From Oecophyllibacter saccharovorans (GTDB taxonomy: Bacteria > Pseudomonadota > Alphaproteobacteria > Acetobacterales > Acetobacteraceae), in NCBI RefSeq assembly GCF_006542375.1, contig NZ_CP038143.1:1674001-1738000 (forward strand): a stretch of 64,000 nt of DNA. The letters run 5' to 3'. Position 1 is the first letter of the stretch, and the number at the start of each line of letters is the position of its first letter. The position numbers and the translations under genes are program-made. Shown piece after piece: positions 63,531-64,000 of this stretch. The notes below the pieces were generated by a model that did no database searches, had not been told where the DNA came from, and was given only the letters and a program-made list of their open reading frames with translations.

Positions 63531-63926
63531 ATGTCCTCCAATGATCGTCTGCTTTGTCTGCTGCGCGACACCATCACGGCCATTGTCCGTGGCGACGGGG
63601 CTGATCTCTCGGCCCGTCAGCTGGGCGTGTTCCTGACCTGCTACCTTCAGGATGGCGCCCATACCGTCCGCGGGCTGGCCCAGGCGCTGAATGTCTCCAA
63701 GCCTGCCATCACCCGCGCGCTCGACCGGCTGGGTGAGCTGGACCTGGCACGCCGCAAGGTGGATCCGCTGGACCGGCGCTCGGTGCTCGTGCAGCGCACG
63801 CTGCGTGGGGCGGCCTATCTGCGCGAGCTGCGTACTGTCATGAACGGTGCCGAGCTTGCCGGCCGCAGCGCGCCGATGGCCGAGACGCCTTCCGTGCGCA
63901 TGGTGAGCTTCGGCGGCGCGCGCTGA
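63531..63926 (+). CDS. MarR-family transcriptional regulator
   Basis: The protein has 131 residues and is slightly short for MarR. The winged helix-turn-helix is GLAQALNVSKPAITRALDRL (about residues 48-67), followed by the wing DLARRKVDPLDRRSVLVQRT with the conserved D-x-R-D/S-x-x. The N-terminal helix DRLLCLLRDTITAIVRG gives the dimer interface; the C-terminal dimer helix is cut short compared with typical members. The SD AAGGAG lies nine bases before the ATG at 63531. What it controls is unknown. Confidence 0.85.
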   Translation: MSSNDRLLCLLRDTITAIVRGDGADLSARQLGVFLTCYLQDGAHTVRGLAQALNVSKPAITRALDRLGELDLARRKVDPLDRRSVLVQRTLRGAAYLRELRTVMNGAELAGRSAPMAETPSVRMVSFGGAR

Positions 63927-63942
63927 GGGCGGGAGAGAGACC

Positions 63943-64000
63943 ATCCCAGCCTCTTCCCGACCGCCTGTCCCCTTCCTTGACCTTGCGGCCCAGCAGAAAA
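63943..64000 (+). CDS. Possible N-terminus of a DegT/DnrJ/EryC1 aminotransferase (runs off right edge)
   Basis: The last 58 bases in one frame translate to IPASSRPPVPFLDLAAQQK and remain open. PFLDLAAQQ is the common opening of DegT/DnrJ/EryC1/StrS sugar aminotransferases (e.g. IPFLDLKAQ). Against it, no ATG, GTG or TTG lies in this frame between the MarR stop region and the motif: only ATC at 63943 follows GGGAGAGAGA. It is a short, tentative call. Confidence 0.35.
   Translation, partial: MPASSRPPVPFLDLAAQQK

Noticed and set aside
63197-63583. A 128-codon minus-strand frame across the gap and the MarR start
   Set aside because: It overlaps the MarR start and SD, and its sequence (ending KNEHITYAQYAYHLS) matches nothing I know; a decayed gene is possible but not supported.

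Overview
The window is dense (about 90% coding), high-GC chromosomal DNA with housekeeping gene content. It looks like an alphaproteobacterium, most probably a member of the acetic acid bacteria (Acetobacteraceae). Supporting signs are the coupled rnd-kdsD pair, two Tim44-domain proteins, an M16B peptidase next to PmbA, a SUV3-like helicase followed by an Hsp15-type protein and a seven-iron FdxA, a class I lysyl-tRNA synthetase, SecB, and a TonB receptor with PepSY and DUF3325 partners. I see no phage, transposase, integron or CRISPR array. The genus cannot be fixed by reading alone.

Layout. 0-2 kb: the 5' part of kdsD (runs off the left edge), rnd, and tRNA-Leu(CAG). 2-5.4 kb: oligoendopeptidase F and an ABC1/UbiB kinase. 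5.5-11 kb: a small unknown protein, then uvrB, an aldose epimerase, greB and gshB. 11-17.3 kb: a small membrane protein and a PmtA-like methyltransferase, then a four-gene leftward operon thrC / M16 peptidase / pmbA / Tim44-domain protein. 17.4-23.6 kb: a TPR-glycosyltransferase-like protein and a divergent iron locus (DUF3325-PepSY against a TonB siderophore receptor) with a strong Fur box between. 23.6-34.6 kb: mutS-glnD, a free-methionine sulfoxide reductase, and the operon tsaD-gpsA-gpx-murJ. 34.7-41.2 kb: hemC-hemD, secB, then a second Tim44-domain gene, mltA, an orphan DNA methyltransferase and an Smr protein. 41.2-45.7 kb: a Fur-boxed iron ABC transporter and MTA phosphorylase. 45.8-49 kb: a dienelactone hydrolase and groESL behind a heat-shock (RpoH) type promoter. 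49-56.9 kb: a DinG-like helicase, class I lysS followed by an MprF-like membrane protein with a cut-short catalytic domain, and a 2'-5' RNA ligase relative. 57-64 kb: a Bax-inhibitor-1 family protein, fdxA, hsp15, the SUV3-like helicase, an M17 aminopeptidase, a MarR regulator, and the first codons of what may be a DegT-family aminotransferase.

How the genes connect. Iron is the most coherent theme: two Fur-type operators, an outer-membrane receptor, a PepSY membrane protein, a binding-protein ABC importer, and heme biosynthesis genes. Envelope functions recur (kdsD, murJ, mltA, secB, pmtA-like, mprF-like). Many adjacent genes overlap by ATGA or TGATG, which points to translational coupling: rnd/kdsD, aldose epimerase/greB, M16/pmbA, PepSY/DUF3325, tsaD/gpsA, methyltransferase/smr and permease/ATPase.

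I found no clearly new multi-gene system. The best leads are the lysS / truncated-MprF pair, the methyltransferase-Smr pair, the M16-PmbA-Tim44 operon, a degenerate RNA-ligase active site, and several structured intergenic elements (5.4 kb, 37.2 kb, and the groESL leader and spacer).
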